A program made the position numbers and the translations under genes. A stretch of DNA of 28,856 bases from JAAFJT01 sp043744275 (GTDB lineage Bacteria > Bacteroidota > Bacteroidia > Chitinophagales > Saprospiraceae). The notes under the pieces were generated by a model that was not told the origin of the DNA, ran no database searches, and was given only the letters and a program-made list of their open reading frames with translations. This document shows positions 1-6,952 of this stretch, piece by piece (within the stretch, counting starts at the first letter, position 1; the number at the start of each line of letters is the position of its first letter). The stretch lies in contig JAYTUY010000064.1 in assembly GCA_043744275.1 (NCBI GenBank), forward strand, positions 1-28,856, written 5' to 3'.

Positions 1-1224
1 TTCACTACCGTACACATTTAAAAAGAAAAAAAGTTGATTGACATTATGAGATAAAAGACAAAAAGCAAGTGGGTACATTTGTACAAAACCACCTGCTTTC
101 AGCAATGTCTTTGTACAAAAGTATAAAAAAAAGTCTATTTGGTCTATATCCGACCAAACAAATCGGTAATTCTAAGCGTCGTTTACGAACCATGGCTGGG
201 ATGATTACGGGTCTTTTACGGAGTAAAAAAGGCACAATACACAGTATTGGCAAACGCTTTCCCTCTCAAGTGGACTTAGAAAGCCGAATAAAACGGGTTA
301 AAAGAGCCTTAGGCAACAAATGGAATGACTGGGAATTTCAGTATTTACCCTGTTTACATAAAATTTTAAAGATTTTAGGTAAAAAAGGGAAGCTCGAGTT
401 GGTCATAGATGGCTCACAAATGGGGGCTTCTTGCACCGCTTTAATGATAAGTGTCTTGTGGGGCGACACAGCACTTCCTTTATGTTGGTTGGTCAGAAAA
501 GCACCTAAAGGTCATTTTCCAAGTGATATGCACCAAGATTTGGTAGAACAAATTGCGCCAATCCTGAAAGATTGTTTACCCTCCAATTGCCATATTGTTT
601 TATTAGGCGATGGCGAATTTAGCAATTGCCTTTTACAACAAACTTGCCTTAAAGTAGGCTTTGACTATGTTTTTCGCTTGGCAAAAGATACGCCTTTGTA
701 CGAGGATGAGGTCACACTGGACGGTTTTAAGCCTAATTCTATACCCAAAAACAGCTTTTTTTACGCTCCAGAAATTTATATGACTGAAAAACGGTTCGGG
801 ATGGTCAATTTTGTCGCCTATCACGAACAAGAATATGAAGACCCGCTATTTTTAGTCTCTAATTTGGATTATCCACCTTTGATTATTCAATATTACAAAA
901 GACGGTTCAGGATTGAAACACTTTTTGGCAATATGAAATCCAGAGGTTTTAATATTCATAAAACTAAAGTTCAAAATCCTGATATTATCAATGGATTAAT
1001 CCTTATTGTCTCTTGGGCTTATATTTGGCTTGTTCATTTAGGTAGATTCGCCAAAAAACAACCAGATTATGCTAAATTCGCTCGAAAAGATAGAAATGAT
1101 TGGTCTTTAATCAATCTCGCTTGGGCTTTCTTAGATTTTTGCACCGACAACGACTTAATCATTTATCTCAATTTGTCAATGAACTCAACTTGATTTCTTC
1201 TAAATAAAAGTGTACGGTAATGAA
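1..1224 (+). mobile_element. IS4-type insertion sequence
   Basis: Imperfect terminal inverted repeats are visible. Bases 1-20 match the reverse complement of 1205-1224 at 18 of 20 positions, sharing the core TACCGTACAC. They enclose one transposase gene. The left end lies at the window edge, so the true left boundary and any target duplication cannot be seen. The right repeat runs into the ATG at 1220 of the following reading frame. Confidence 0.8.
105..1193 (+). CDS. IS4 family DDE transposase
   Basis: This enzyme would catalyse cut-and-paste transposition of the surrounding element. Counting from the ATG at 105 (362 residues), the DDE triad is D102 (in VIDGSQMG), D169 (in LLGDGEFS) and E271. 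E271 sits in a perfect IS4-family YREK signature, Y-x2-R-x3-E-x6-K, within YKRRFRIETLFGNMK. An in-frame GTG at 69 would add 12 residues; the ATG start gives MSLYKSIKK, which is the more usual kind of N-terminus, but this choice is uncertain. The frame is intact with no frameshift, so the copy may be active. Family assignment is firm from the signature; the subgroup is not determined. Confidence 0.9.
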   Translation: MSLYKSIKKSLFGLYPTKQIGNSKRRLRTMAGMITGLLRSKKGTIHSIGKRFPSQVDLESRIKRVKRALGNKWNDWEFQYLPCLHKILKILGKKGKLELVIDGSQMGASCTALMISVLWGDTALPLCWLVRKAPKGHFPSDMHQDLVEQIAPILKDCLPSNCHIVLLGDGEFSNCLLQQTCLKVGFDYVFRLAKDTPLYEDEVTLDGFKPNSIPKNSFFYAPEIYMTEKRFGMVNFVAYHEQEYEDPLFLVSNLDYPPLIIQYYKRRFRIETLFGNMKSRGFNIHKTKVQNPDIINGLILIVSWAYIWLVHLGRFAKKQPDYAKFARKDRNDWSLINLAWAFLDFCTDNDLIIYLNLSMNST

Positions 1225-1249
1225 AACAATTTTTACCTATTTTGGGAAA

Positions 1250-1666
1250 ATGATAAAAACAACTCTACTATTTTTATTAAATTTTACTTGTAGTATTTTC
1301 ATTAGTGCTCAATTATCTGACACTTTTGGCATTCCAATAGGCGAAACAGAATTTAGACTAATTGTAGCAAATGAGCTTGAAAAAATGAAAATGGTTACTT
1401 CCTCTATGTATATATCAACAGATGAAGCTATCGTGATGACTCGCATTTTCAATACTTTAAATGTCTATAGAGAAATGAGAGTGAAGGATGCGCCTAATAA
1501 TTATGGAGCTTTTTATGAGATTTTCTTTAGAAAATATTTTTTCAAAATTGTTGAAATTATAGATGGTAAAATAGCGAAAGGGATGAGCTATTATTCTAAA
1601 AAATTCAATTTATATATTGGTGGCTTGGAACATCAAAATAGCCAATACTTTATTTTAAAAGAATAA
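1250..1666 (+). CDS. small exported protein of unknown function
   Basis: I do not recognise this 138-residue protein. With the start at 1250 it begins with a hydrophobic segment, MIKTTLLFLLNFTCSIFISA, followed by Q, which looks like a Sec signal peptide cleaved before QLSD. The rest is mixed alpha/beta in character with no motif I can name. A longer frame begins at the ATG at 1220, but that codon lies inside the right inverted repeat of the IS element, so it is probably accidental. The IS may have separated this gene from its original promoter or removed an upstream part. Function is unknown. Confidence 0.55.
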   Translation: MIKTTLLFLLNFTCSIFISAQLSDTFGIPIGETEFRLIVANELEKMKMVTSSMYISTDEAIVMTRIFNTLNVYREMRVKDAPNNYGAFYEIFFRKYFFKIVEIIDGKIAKGMSYYSKKFNLYIGGLEHQNSQYFILKE

Positions 1667-1716
1667 GAAACGGATAATGAAAATTAAATAAGGTTTGTTT
1701 ATTAGTAACATTTTCG

Positions 1717-1956
1717 TCAAGCAGCACTTTCATAAAGTTCAAAAATTTGGGGTGATTTCAAAAAAGTGTTTGTCCATTCAAGTAAATCAACAGCTTGCTG
1801 ATAATTAACGCTTGGAAATTCCTCAATGAACTGTGCAATCGAAAGCCCATCTTCTAAAAAATCAAACAGGTATGTTGCTGGTACACGCGTACCTTTGAAC
1901 ACAGGCGTACCAAATTGCATATCCGAGCGAATTGTCAAAATGTCTTGAATTTTCAT
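1717..1956 (-). CDS. DUF433 family protein (antitoxin-like)
   Basis: The 79-residue product carries the DUF433 pattern: a short N-terminal beta segment, then GTPVFKGTRVPATYLFDFLEDG, and a C-terminal helix with YQQAVDLLEW. DUF433 proteins have a winged-helix or RHH-like fold and often act as antitoxins next to a PIN-like DUF5615 toxin. No such partner is visible here: the downstream neighbour is the convergent exported protein. It is therefore an orphan, or its partner was lost. The start is set at the ATG at 1956; a TTG six codons upstream is less likely. A sequence resembling a -7 element (TAATTTTG) lies at 1979-1972 on the minus strand. Confidence 0.8.
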   Translation of the reverse strand: MKIQDILTIRSDMQFGTPVFKGTRVPATYLFDFLEDGLSIAQFIEEFPSVNYQQAVDLLEWTNTFLKSPQIFELYESAA

Positions 1957-2052
1957 TGCTTTATTTTTATTCAAAATTAATACTTTTGTATGAATTAATG
2001 TGTTTTTATACCAGAATTATTGCTTTCGTTTAAAAATTCCTTGACAATAGAC

Positions 2053-2086
2053 AATGGGCAATCAGTCGTATAACTGATTGCCCATT
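2053..2086. repeat. perfect 14-bp inverted repeat
   Basis: Arms 2053-2066 and 2073-2086 (AATGGGCAATCAGT and its complement) are perfectly complementary around a 6-nt loop. It lies between two divergently transcribed genes, so it is unlikely to be a terminator. It resembles the other short palindromic repeats scattered in this window. Confidence 0.7.
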
Positions 2087-2106
2087 ACTTGTTTAGCTAA
2101 GTAGGT

Positions 2107-2139
2107 ATTGGACATTTTTAATATTTAACCTTAACTTTG
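2107..2139 (+). promoter_or_regulatory. predicted Bacteroidota promoter for the 545-residue exported protein
   Basis: ATTG at 2107-2110 is followed after 21 nt by TAACTTTG at 2132-2139. This matches the Bacteroidota consensus TTTG-N19-21-TAnnTTTG. The predicted transcript would start about 32 nt before the ATG at 2175. Confidence 0.55.
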
Positions 2140-2174
2140 TTTAAATCTATTCCTAAAATCTAAAAAATTAAAAA

Positions 2175-3812
2175 ATGAAAACTACACTCATCTACCTCAT
2201 CCTGTTATTGACGCCAGCACTTTCTTATGCACAAACTTCAATCAAATTTAATGAAACATTTGCCCTCTATGTCAAAGATCATGGTTATATCAAGTATGAA
2301 AGCAGAGACTACGGTATCAACTTGGTGTGGAGCAATGTGCCCGTTTATGAATGGAAATTTATGAATGGCATAAGTACGAGTGCCCTACCTGCCAATACGC
2401 CTGTAGCTTTATTTAATCTGACTGCTAATGACTTCGTTGTGTATGCTGAACGCGATTATGGTATCAATTTAAAATGGCAACGCGATACAAAAGCGGCTAA
2501 TGCCAATGATTGGCAAGTAGAAGGCGTAATTTTAGGTATGCAACCTTGTGTTTTTTTGAGAAATGTTACTCAATTGCATAACAACACAAAATCGTATATC
2601 ACATATGGAGAACGAGATAAGGGTATTAATTTAGTTTGGAATAATAAAACCAGCACTTGCAATATTCAATTGTTCAGAAGCCCTGTCTATATTCGCAACG
2701 ATGTGAGAACTGAATTGCCAAGAGCAACGGCTGAAGACAATGCACTCTATCAGCAAGCTGCCAAACAAATGGATGTGATAGGGACTAATTTCTTCGGTGA
2801 AAAATTTATCGGTTTGGCAGCTGCTGAAAGATCCGATATAGTACATACCCATACAGATACGTGGTTTCCAATAGATGGATATAAAAGAACCGTTTGCGGC
2901 AATATGATTAAATATTTTGCTTATGACGGCAGTGCGTTTTCCGATAATGACGATGATTTGAATCTCAACATTGTACCTACAACTGATTTCAGCATTTTAT
3001 TAGACCAAGGCATCGCTGCTGCCCGTCGACGCACCAATAAAAATGACCTAACCTTTCCACATATACAAGCTGAAATTGATGTTTTGGATGCTCCATACAA
3101 GGATTTTTTCTATCCAAATAAACCCTATGCACCCAAAATAAATAGTCAAGTTTGTGCCTTCGGTCCTTTTGTTTCGGATAAAGGTCATGACCACAAACCT
3201 GAAATACATACGACCGAACAAATTTGGTGGCGTGAGGGAACAAATGCCTACCTTTTGAGCTATATGTGTGATGTGTCGGGTAGATTTGATGGATTATTAG
3301 ATACGAATGACCCTCGTTTTCCAAATTTGAATGATACTGGAGACGATTACGATACCGATAATGGTAAACATACTTTTGGTGGACCTTGGTCTCCGAGACC
3401 TATTGAAGGCAGCTATGCCATCGCCTTTAAAGTGCCTATGGGAAAACAGCGGATGTTTTTTGATGTAAGAAAAATGGCAGGCAAAAACTATGAACCTGTT
3501 GCTTCACAACCCGCCAATGCCCATTATTTAATATATCAACAGGATACCCTCGTGCTCGTCACCGAATCAGATGATTTAGATATGAATGTCAGTTTTGAGC
3601 GTGTCATTTATGTGCCAGGTTTAACAAAAGTAAATCCCTCCTATGTGCAAGGCTTTGTTGTGTTAAAAATAAAAACAGGTAAGGCTTATACAGGGTTTCA
3701 AAATGGCAAAAGAACGGATGAAGGTGGACAACTTTTAATAAAAGTCAATAAATGGTTATATAGAGGTATTGATTTGACAAAATTTGATGATGTATTGATA
3801 AAGAAGGAATGA
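2175..3812 (+). CDS. exported protein with three N-terminal repeats
   Basis: I do not recognise this 545-residue protein as a named family. Residues 1-20 form a signal peptide ending at SYAQ. Three copies of a Y-x-(E/S)RD(Y/K)GIN-L-(V/K)W motif follow near residues 41-52, 90-101 and 144-155, each with about 50 residues per repeat. Three repeats of that length suggest a beta-trefoil-like, lectin-type module, but this is inference. The remaining ~370 residues contain many His, Asp and Trp residues (for example HTHTDTW near 226 and GHDHKPEIHTTEQIWW near 337), which could bind metal or sugar. The start is supported by the signal peptide and an upstream promoter. The gene has no TACTGAGGGG motif, unlike most later genes. 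Confidence 0.75.
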   Translation: MKTTLIYLILLLTPALSYAQTSIKFNETFALYVKDHGYIKYESRDYGINLVWSNVPVYEWKFMNGISTSALPANTPVALFNLTANDFVVYAERDYGINLKWQRDTKAANANDWQVEGVILGMQPCVFLRNVTQLHNNTKSYITYGERDKGINLVWNNKTSTCNIQLFRSPVYIRNDVRTELPRATAEDNALYQQAAKQMDVIGTNFFGEKFIGLAAAERSDIVHTHTDTWFPIDGYKRTVCGNMIKYFAYDGSAFSDNDDDLNLNIVPTTDFSILLDQGIAAARRRTNKNDLTFPHIQAEIDVLDAPYKDFFYPNKPYAPKINSQVCAFGPFVSDKGHDHKPEIHTTEQIWWREGTNAYLLSYMCDVSGRFDGLLDTNDPRFPNLNDTGDDYDTDNGKHTFGGPWSPRPIEGSYAIAFKVPMGKQRMFFDVRKMAGKNYEPVASQPANAHYLIYQQDTLVLVTESDDLDMNVSFERVIYVPGLTKVNPSYVQGFVVLKIKTGKAYTGFQNGKRTDEGGQLLIKVNKWLYRGIDLTKFDDVLIKKE

Positions 3813-3901
3813 TAGAATTTGTATTATTCTTTTGATGCCAATTGAAATAATCACGTACATTGTATTGATATATCAAATATTACTCACCAAAAGCATCCAA
3901 A

Positions 3902-3911
3902 TACTGAGGGG
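3902..3911 (+). repeat. TACTGAGGGG motif, copy 1
   Basis: Exact copy in the extended form AAATACTGAGGGGTATG. It lies immediately upstream of, and the extended form overlaps, the ATG at 3913 of the first tetR gene. Confidence 0.9.
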
Positions 3912-3912
3912 T

Positions 3913-4548
3913 ATGGCATCAGCAACCACCAAGGAGAAAATAATAGAATCGGCTGTAACGTTGTTTAATAGAGACGGTTTGGTGAATGTGCGGCTTCAAC
4001 ATATTGCAGATGAAGCAGGGATGAGCATCGGCAATATGACGTATCATTATCGCACGAAAGAGTTAATAATAGAAGCAGCTTGGCGGCAATTGGTGAAAAA
4101 ACAGCGTGAATTGTTGATTGAATACCGAATTGTTCCTTTGTTTGAAGATATTGAACGCCAAATGCGGAGCACTTTTTTATTGCAACAAGACTATCTCTTT
4201 TTTTATCTCGATACGCTGGAAGTGGTGCGCGCATTTCCTGAAATCCATAAAGCACATCAGCAACACATCGAATGGCAAGTGCTACAGTTGATTACCATGT
4301 TTCAATTTAATGTGTCAAGAGCAGCATTTATAGCCCCTTATACTGAGGGGTATCATCGGCAATTGGCGCAGCAATATTGGATGGCGAGTGATATGTGGCT
4401 TTACCGTCAGAAAGTGATGGATGCGGATATTATGGATTTTCCGAGCTATCGAGAGACATTATGGTCTTTGCTTGTGCCGCATTTTACGCCGATGGGTCAA
4501 ATGGAGTTTAGACAGTTAAATGATATGATTTCTCATAATTTGTTGTAA
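3913..4548 (+). CDS. TetR/AcrR family regulator, first of a tandem pair
   Basis: The 211-residue protein has an N-terminal TetR-type helix-turn-helix (residues about 6-50; AVTLFNRDGLVNVRLQHIADEAG then MSIGNMTYHY) and a ligand-binding-like C-terminal domain. It is a clear paralogue of the regulator at 4982-5617. The two are the same length, have nearly identical recognition helices (S-I/V-G-N-x-x-YHY) and share the C-terminal pattern W-x4-PHFT-x2-GQ-x-EF. The frame extends upstream to 3832, but the paralogue's start and family usage favour the ATG at 3913. No copy of the palindromic operator found elsewhere is seen upstream. It may share targets with its paralogue because the DNA-reading helices are alike; the ligand is unknown. 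Confidence 0.85.
   Translation: MASATTKEKIIESAVTLFNRDGLVNVRLQHIADEAGMSIGNMTYHYRTKELIIEAAWRQLVKKQRELLIEYRIVPLFEDIERQMRSTFLLQQDYLFFYLDTLEVVRAFPEIHKAHQQHIEWQVLQLITMFQFNVSRAAFIAPYTEGYHRQLAQQYWMASDMWLYRQKVMDADIMDFPSYRETLWSLLVPHFTPMGQMEFRQLNDMISHNLL
4341..4350 (+). repeat. TACTGAGGGG motif, copy 2
   Basis: Exact copy inside the first tetR, sense orientation, encoding Y-T-E-G-Y. Confidence 0.9.
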
Positions 4549-4574
4549 CTTTAAGGACAAAAAGAAAACTTCAC

Positions 4575-4934
4575 ATGAAAAAAACCTTTCATTTAGACGA
4601 CATAGTATATGCAGATTTGCTGAAAATGCTAAATGCTCTGCACCTCAACGAGCGGATTGGGCAGCAGTGCGATATGGATTTTATTAAAAAAGACGCTTGG
4701 TTGAAAGATACTGCCGTCATTGAAAACCTTTGCAAGCTACAGGGTGAATGGCAAATTCACCTGCTTTTTGCACATTATAAACAACCACTCACTTTTTTAA
4801 GCCGCAATATTACTCAACATGTCTGCCCTAAACGAGCGGCTATGATGGCATCATTTATGCGGCGTTTAGCTGCAAAAGACCAGAGAGGAACACTTGAAAT
4901 TAATATTGATGATTTTAAATTATCTAAAAATTAG
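4575..4934 (+). CDS. unrecognised 119-residue protein
   Basis: I do not recognise this protein. It is predicted soluble and largely helical, with no signal peptide or membrane segment. Two cysteines are present (CDMD near 32 and HVCPKRA near 86), with no paired metal-binding motif. It sits 26 nt after the first tetR and ends inside the palindrome that precedes the second tetR, so it is probably co-transcribed with the first regulator. The purine-rich stretch TAAGGACAAAAAG before the ATG may serve as a ribosome site. Its position between two hydrogenase-linked regulators suggests, without proof, a role in the same regulation. Confidence 0.6.
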   Translation: MKKTFHLDDIVYADLLKMLNALHLNERIGQQCDMDFIKKDAWLKDTAVIENLCKLQGEWQIHLLFAHYKQPLTFLSRNITQHVCPKRAAMMASFMRRLAAKDQRGTLEINIDDFKLSKN

Positions 4935-4952
4935 AAAAATTTTTCTAATTTT
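4927..4952. promoter_or_regulatory. palindromic operator upstream of the second tetR
   Basis: The core TTAGAAAAATTTTTCTAA (4931-4948) is a perfect 18-bp palindrome, and perfect symmetry extends over 26 bp from 4927 to 4952. It lies 33 bp before the ATG at 4982 and overlaps the stop codon of the preceding gene. The same core occurs upstream of hupS and hypB, so this is the likely autoregulatory site of the adjacent TetR protein. Confidence 0.75.
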
Positions 4953-4981
4953 GTGTATTATTTTTATTAAATACCTAAATC

Positions 4982-5617
4982 ATGCTTTCTCCAACTAAAC
5001 AGAAAATACTTGATGCTTCTGTCAGCCTTTTCAATGAACATGGCATTCCGAATGTGCGTTTGCAACAAATAGCGGACGAAACGGGCATTAGTGTTGGCAA
5101 TTTGGCGTATCATTATAAGAATAAAGATGCCATTGTTACTTTCGTTTATGAAACGCTTTTTACTGAATTTTCTCATATTCTCTCCGAATACCTTATTCAT
5201 CCCAATCTTTTGGATATTGATAATCAGCTTTCTGCTTATTACGCTTTTTTCAAAAAGTATCGCTTTTATATCACAGAGCTTTTTGAAGTAGAGCGGTCGT
5301 TCCCAGACATTAATAAGCGGTGGCATTTTTATGTCAATCGGATGATGATGCAAATTAGTAAGCGCATTGAGTTTAATGTACAAAGGGGTGTTTTTGCTCC
5401 ACAACCTGATGAATTTTATGAATTGCTCACGAATAATATCTGGATGTCGATTGTCTTTTGGATTCCGCAGCGAATACTGAGGGGTCTGCCTATCAGCGAG
5501 CAACTGTTTAAAGAAGCTGTTTGGAGTCAAATGTTGCCGCATTTTACAATGAATGGTCAAAATGAATTTATGGGACTTATTTATCCGATTATTGCTTCGG
5601 CACATGAGATGGAATAA
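4982..5617 (+). CDS. TetR/AcrR family regulator, probable hydrogenase regulator
   Basis: The 211-residue protein has a TetR helix-turn-helix at residues about 5-50 (ILDASVSLFNEHGIPNVRLQQIADETG then ISVGNLAYHY) followed by a divergent effector domain. It lies directly upstream of the hydrogenase operon in the same direction and is the closest gene to a perfect palindrome (4931-4948). Sites of the same type recur before hupS and hypB, so I infer that it controls hydrogenase structural and maturation genes and its own expression. Whether it represses or activates is not shown; overlap of the sites with predicted -33 elements favours repression. A strong terminator at 5728-5765 separates it from hupS. 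The effector is unknown. Confidence 0.88.
   Translation: MLSPTKQKILDASVSLFNEHGIPNVRLQQIADETGISVGNLAYHYKNKDAIVTFVYETLFTEFSHILSEYLIHPNLLDIDNQLSAYYAFFKKYRFYITELFEVERSFPDINKRWHFYVNRMMMQISKRIEFNVQRGVFAPQPDEFYELLTNNIWMSIVFWIPQRILRGLPISEQLFKEAVWSQMLPHFTMNGQNEFMGLIYPIIASAHEME
5475..5484 (+). repeat. TACTGAGGGG motif, copy 3
   Basis: Exact copy inside the second tetR, sense orientation, encoding R-I-L-R-G-L, a different frame from copy 2. Confidence 0.9.
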
Positions 5618-5618
5618 A

Positions 5619-5726
5619 ATAGTGAATAGTGAAAAATGAATAGTGAAAAGTGAATAGTGAAAAGTGAAAAATACTGAGGGGGTATCGACGCTATATTTTT
5701 CACTTTTCACTTTTCATTTTTCACTA
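5619..5726. repeat. short-period repeats in inverted halves around a TACTGAGGGG motif
   Basis: The left half is built of repeated AGTGAATAGTGAAAAG-type heptamer or octamer units. The right half is its inverted counterpart (TTTTTCACTTTTCACTTTTC). The motif copy at 5672-5681 lies at the apex, so the transcript could form a long hairpin with the motif in the loop. Confidence 0.8.
5672..5681 (+). repeat. TACTGAGGGG motif, copy 4
   Basis: Exact intergenic copy with five G residues (ATACTGAGGGGGTAT), at the apex of a long inverted repeat. Confidence 0.9.
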
Positions 5727-5727
5727 T

Positions 5728-5765
5728 AAAAAAAGCCTTGTAGCGTTGTGTTACAAGGCTTTTTT
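5728..5765 (+). terminator. intrinsic terminator after the second tetR
   Basis: The stem GCCTTGTA/TACAAGGC (5735-5742 with 5752-5759) has a 9-nt loop, is preceded by seven A and followed by six T. It can work in both directions and insulates hupS from the upstream regulator transcript. Confidence 0.88.
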
Positions 5766-5783
5766 ATTTAAATTTTTTCTTAT

Positions 5784-5823
5784 TTAGAAAAAATTTACTA
5801 AATTATTAGAAAAAATTTCCTAA
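5784..5823. promoter_or_regulatory. tandem operators upstream of hupS
   Basis: Two sites match the palindrome before the second tetR: TTAGAAAAAATTTACTAA at 5784-5801 and TTAGAAAAAATTTCCTAA at 5806-5823. Their starts are exactly 22 bp apart, about two helical turns, so two dimers would bind the same face of the DNA. The downstream site overlaps the predicted -33 element. Confidence 0.75.
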
Positions 5824-5847
5824 TCTCGAAAAAACTAATTATATTTG
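5816..5847 (+). promoter_or_regulatory. predicted hupSL promoter
   Basis: TTTC (5816-5819) is followed after 20 nt by TATATTTG (5840-5847), which is TAnnTTTG exactly. The -33 part lies inside the second operator. Transcription would start near 5851, giving a leader of about 68 nt. Confidence 0.6.
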
Positions 5848-5918
5848 GTAATTGCTTCAAATGACACAATATTTTTTTAATAAAACTATATATTGAAAAA
5901 TATAAAACAATAAACAAC

Positions 5919-6878
5919 ATGGCAAACGTACTCTGGTTGCAAGGCGGGGCATGTAGCGGCAATACAATGTCCTTCTTAAATGCTGAAGAACCGACGGTGG
6001 TGGAATTGGTCACCGACTTCGGTATCAATATACTTTGGCATCCTTCAATAGGTCTCGAAATTGGTCATCAAGTGATTAATTTGCTCAATGACATTATTAG
6101 CGGCAAAATTCAAATGGACATTTTAGTGTTTGAAGGCACTATCGTTCAAGGTCCGAATAATACTGGAACGATGAACTACTTTGCCGAACGTCCCATGCAA
6201 GATTGGGTAAGCGACCTTTCAAAAGTAGCGGGCTATGTGGTCGCTATTGGTGACTGTGCTACACAAGGTGGCATTCCTGCCGTACCGCCTAATCCAAGCG
6301 AATCTACAGGCTTACAGTTTCATAAGACACAAAAAGGTGGCTTTTTAGGAGCAAACTTCAAATCTAAAGGTGGACTTCCTGTCATCAATATACCCGGTTG
6401 TCCTGCGCATCCTGATTGGATTACTCAGATTTTAGTGGCTATTTCTACAGGGCGTATTGGCGATGTTTTAATTGATGAATATCACCGTCCTAAGACTTTC
6501 TTTACGGATTTTGTACAAACGGGCTGCCCCAATGCTATTAATTTTAGTCAAAAAGTAGATGGTGGTTTTGGCAAGCGTGGTGGCTGTTTATTCTATGAAG
6601 TGGGTTGTCGAGGTCCAATGACCCATGCCAGTTGCAACCGTATTTTGTGGAATCGCCATTCGTCTAAAACCAGAGTCAATCATCCTTGTTTGGGTTGTAC
6701 AGAACCTGGATTCCCTCACCACGATTTGGTAAAAGGTAGTGTTTTTAAGACGATGAAATATTTGGGTTTTCTACCCCAAGAAGTACCAACAGGCGCATCT
6801 TATTTAGGTTATGTGATTAGTGCAGGACTTGCAAAAGTGACTCCTGATAATCAAGCAGTAAAAGAAACGTCAAAATGA
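5919..6878 (+). CDS. hupS: group 2a [NiFe] hydrogenase small subunit
   Basis: This is the electron-transfer subunit carrying three iron-sulfur clusters that take electrons from the NiFe site of HupL. The 319-residue protein starts MANVLWLQGGACSGNTMSFL, which is characteristic of cyanobacterial-type HupS (group 2a). It has no Tat signal peptide, so the enzyme is cytoplasmic or attached to the inner face of the membrane. Cluster-binding segments visible are C12, GDC113ATQGG, NIPGCPAHPDWI, CLFYEVGCRGPMTHASCNR and HPCLGCTEP. The usual second Cys of the proximal CxxC is Asn (C12-S-G-N15), as in other group 2a enzymes. The gene is followed 74 bp later by hupL. The assignment is firm; the electron acceptor is not apparent in this window. 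Confidence 0.95.
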   Translation: MANVLWLQGGACSGNTMSFLNAEEPTVVELVTDFGINILWHPSIGLEIGHQVINLLNDIISGKIQMDILVFEGTIVQGPNNTGTMNYFAERPMQDWVSDLSKVAGYVVAIGDCATQGGIPAVPPNPSESTGLQFHKTQKGGFLGANFKSKGGLPVINIPGCPAHPDWITQILVAISTGRIGDVLIDEYHRPKTFFTDFVQTGCPNAINFSQKVDGGFGKRGGCLFYEVGCRGPMTHASCNRILWNRHSSKTRVNHPCLGCTEPGFPHHDLVKGSVFKTMKYLGFLPQEVPTGASYLGYVISAGLAKVTPDNQAVKETSK

Positions 6879-6896
6879 CTGTAAGTTGAAATATTT

Positions 6897-6915
6897 GGGT
6901 TTTGATTTAAAACCC
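6897..6915 (+). other. hairpin in the hupS-hupL intergenic region
   Basis: GGGTTTT (6897-6903), a 5-nt loop and AAAACCC (6909-6915) form a 7-bp stem, followed by an AT-rich run. A hairpin between hupS and hupL has also been noted in cyanobacteria. It may adjust mRNA stability or subunit ratio. The downstream run is not a clean T tract. Confidence 0.5.
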
Positions 6916-6952
6916 GCAATTTTTATTATTAAATTTTTTTAAATCAATAAAA

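Noticed and set aside
1717..1956. Complete toxin-antitoxin pair
   Set aside because: Only the DUF433 half is visible; the neighbouring 1250-1666 product has a signal peptide and does not look like a PIN-type toxin.
3832..3912. Upstream extension of the first tetR gene
   Set aside because: The 27 extra residues are hydrophobic and have no counterpart in the equal-length paralogue, which starts at the position matching 3913.
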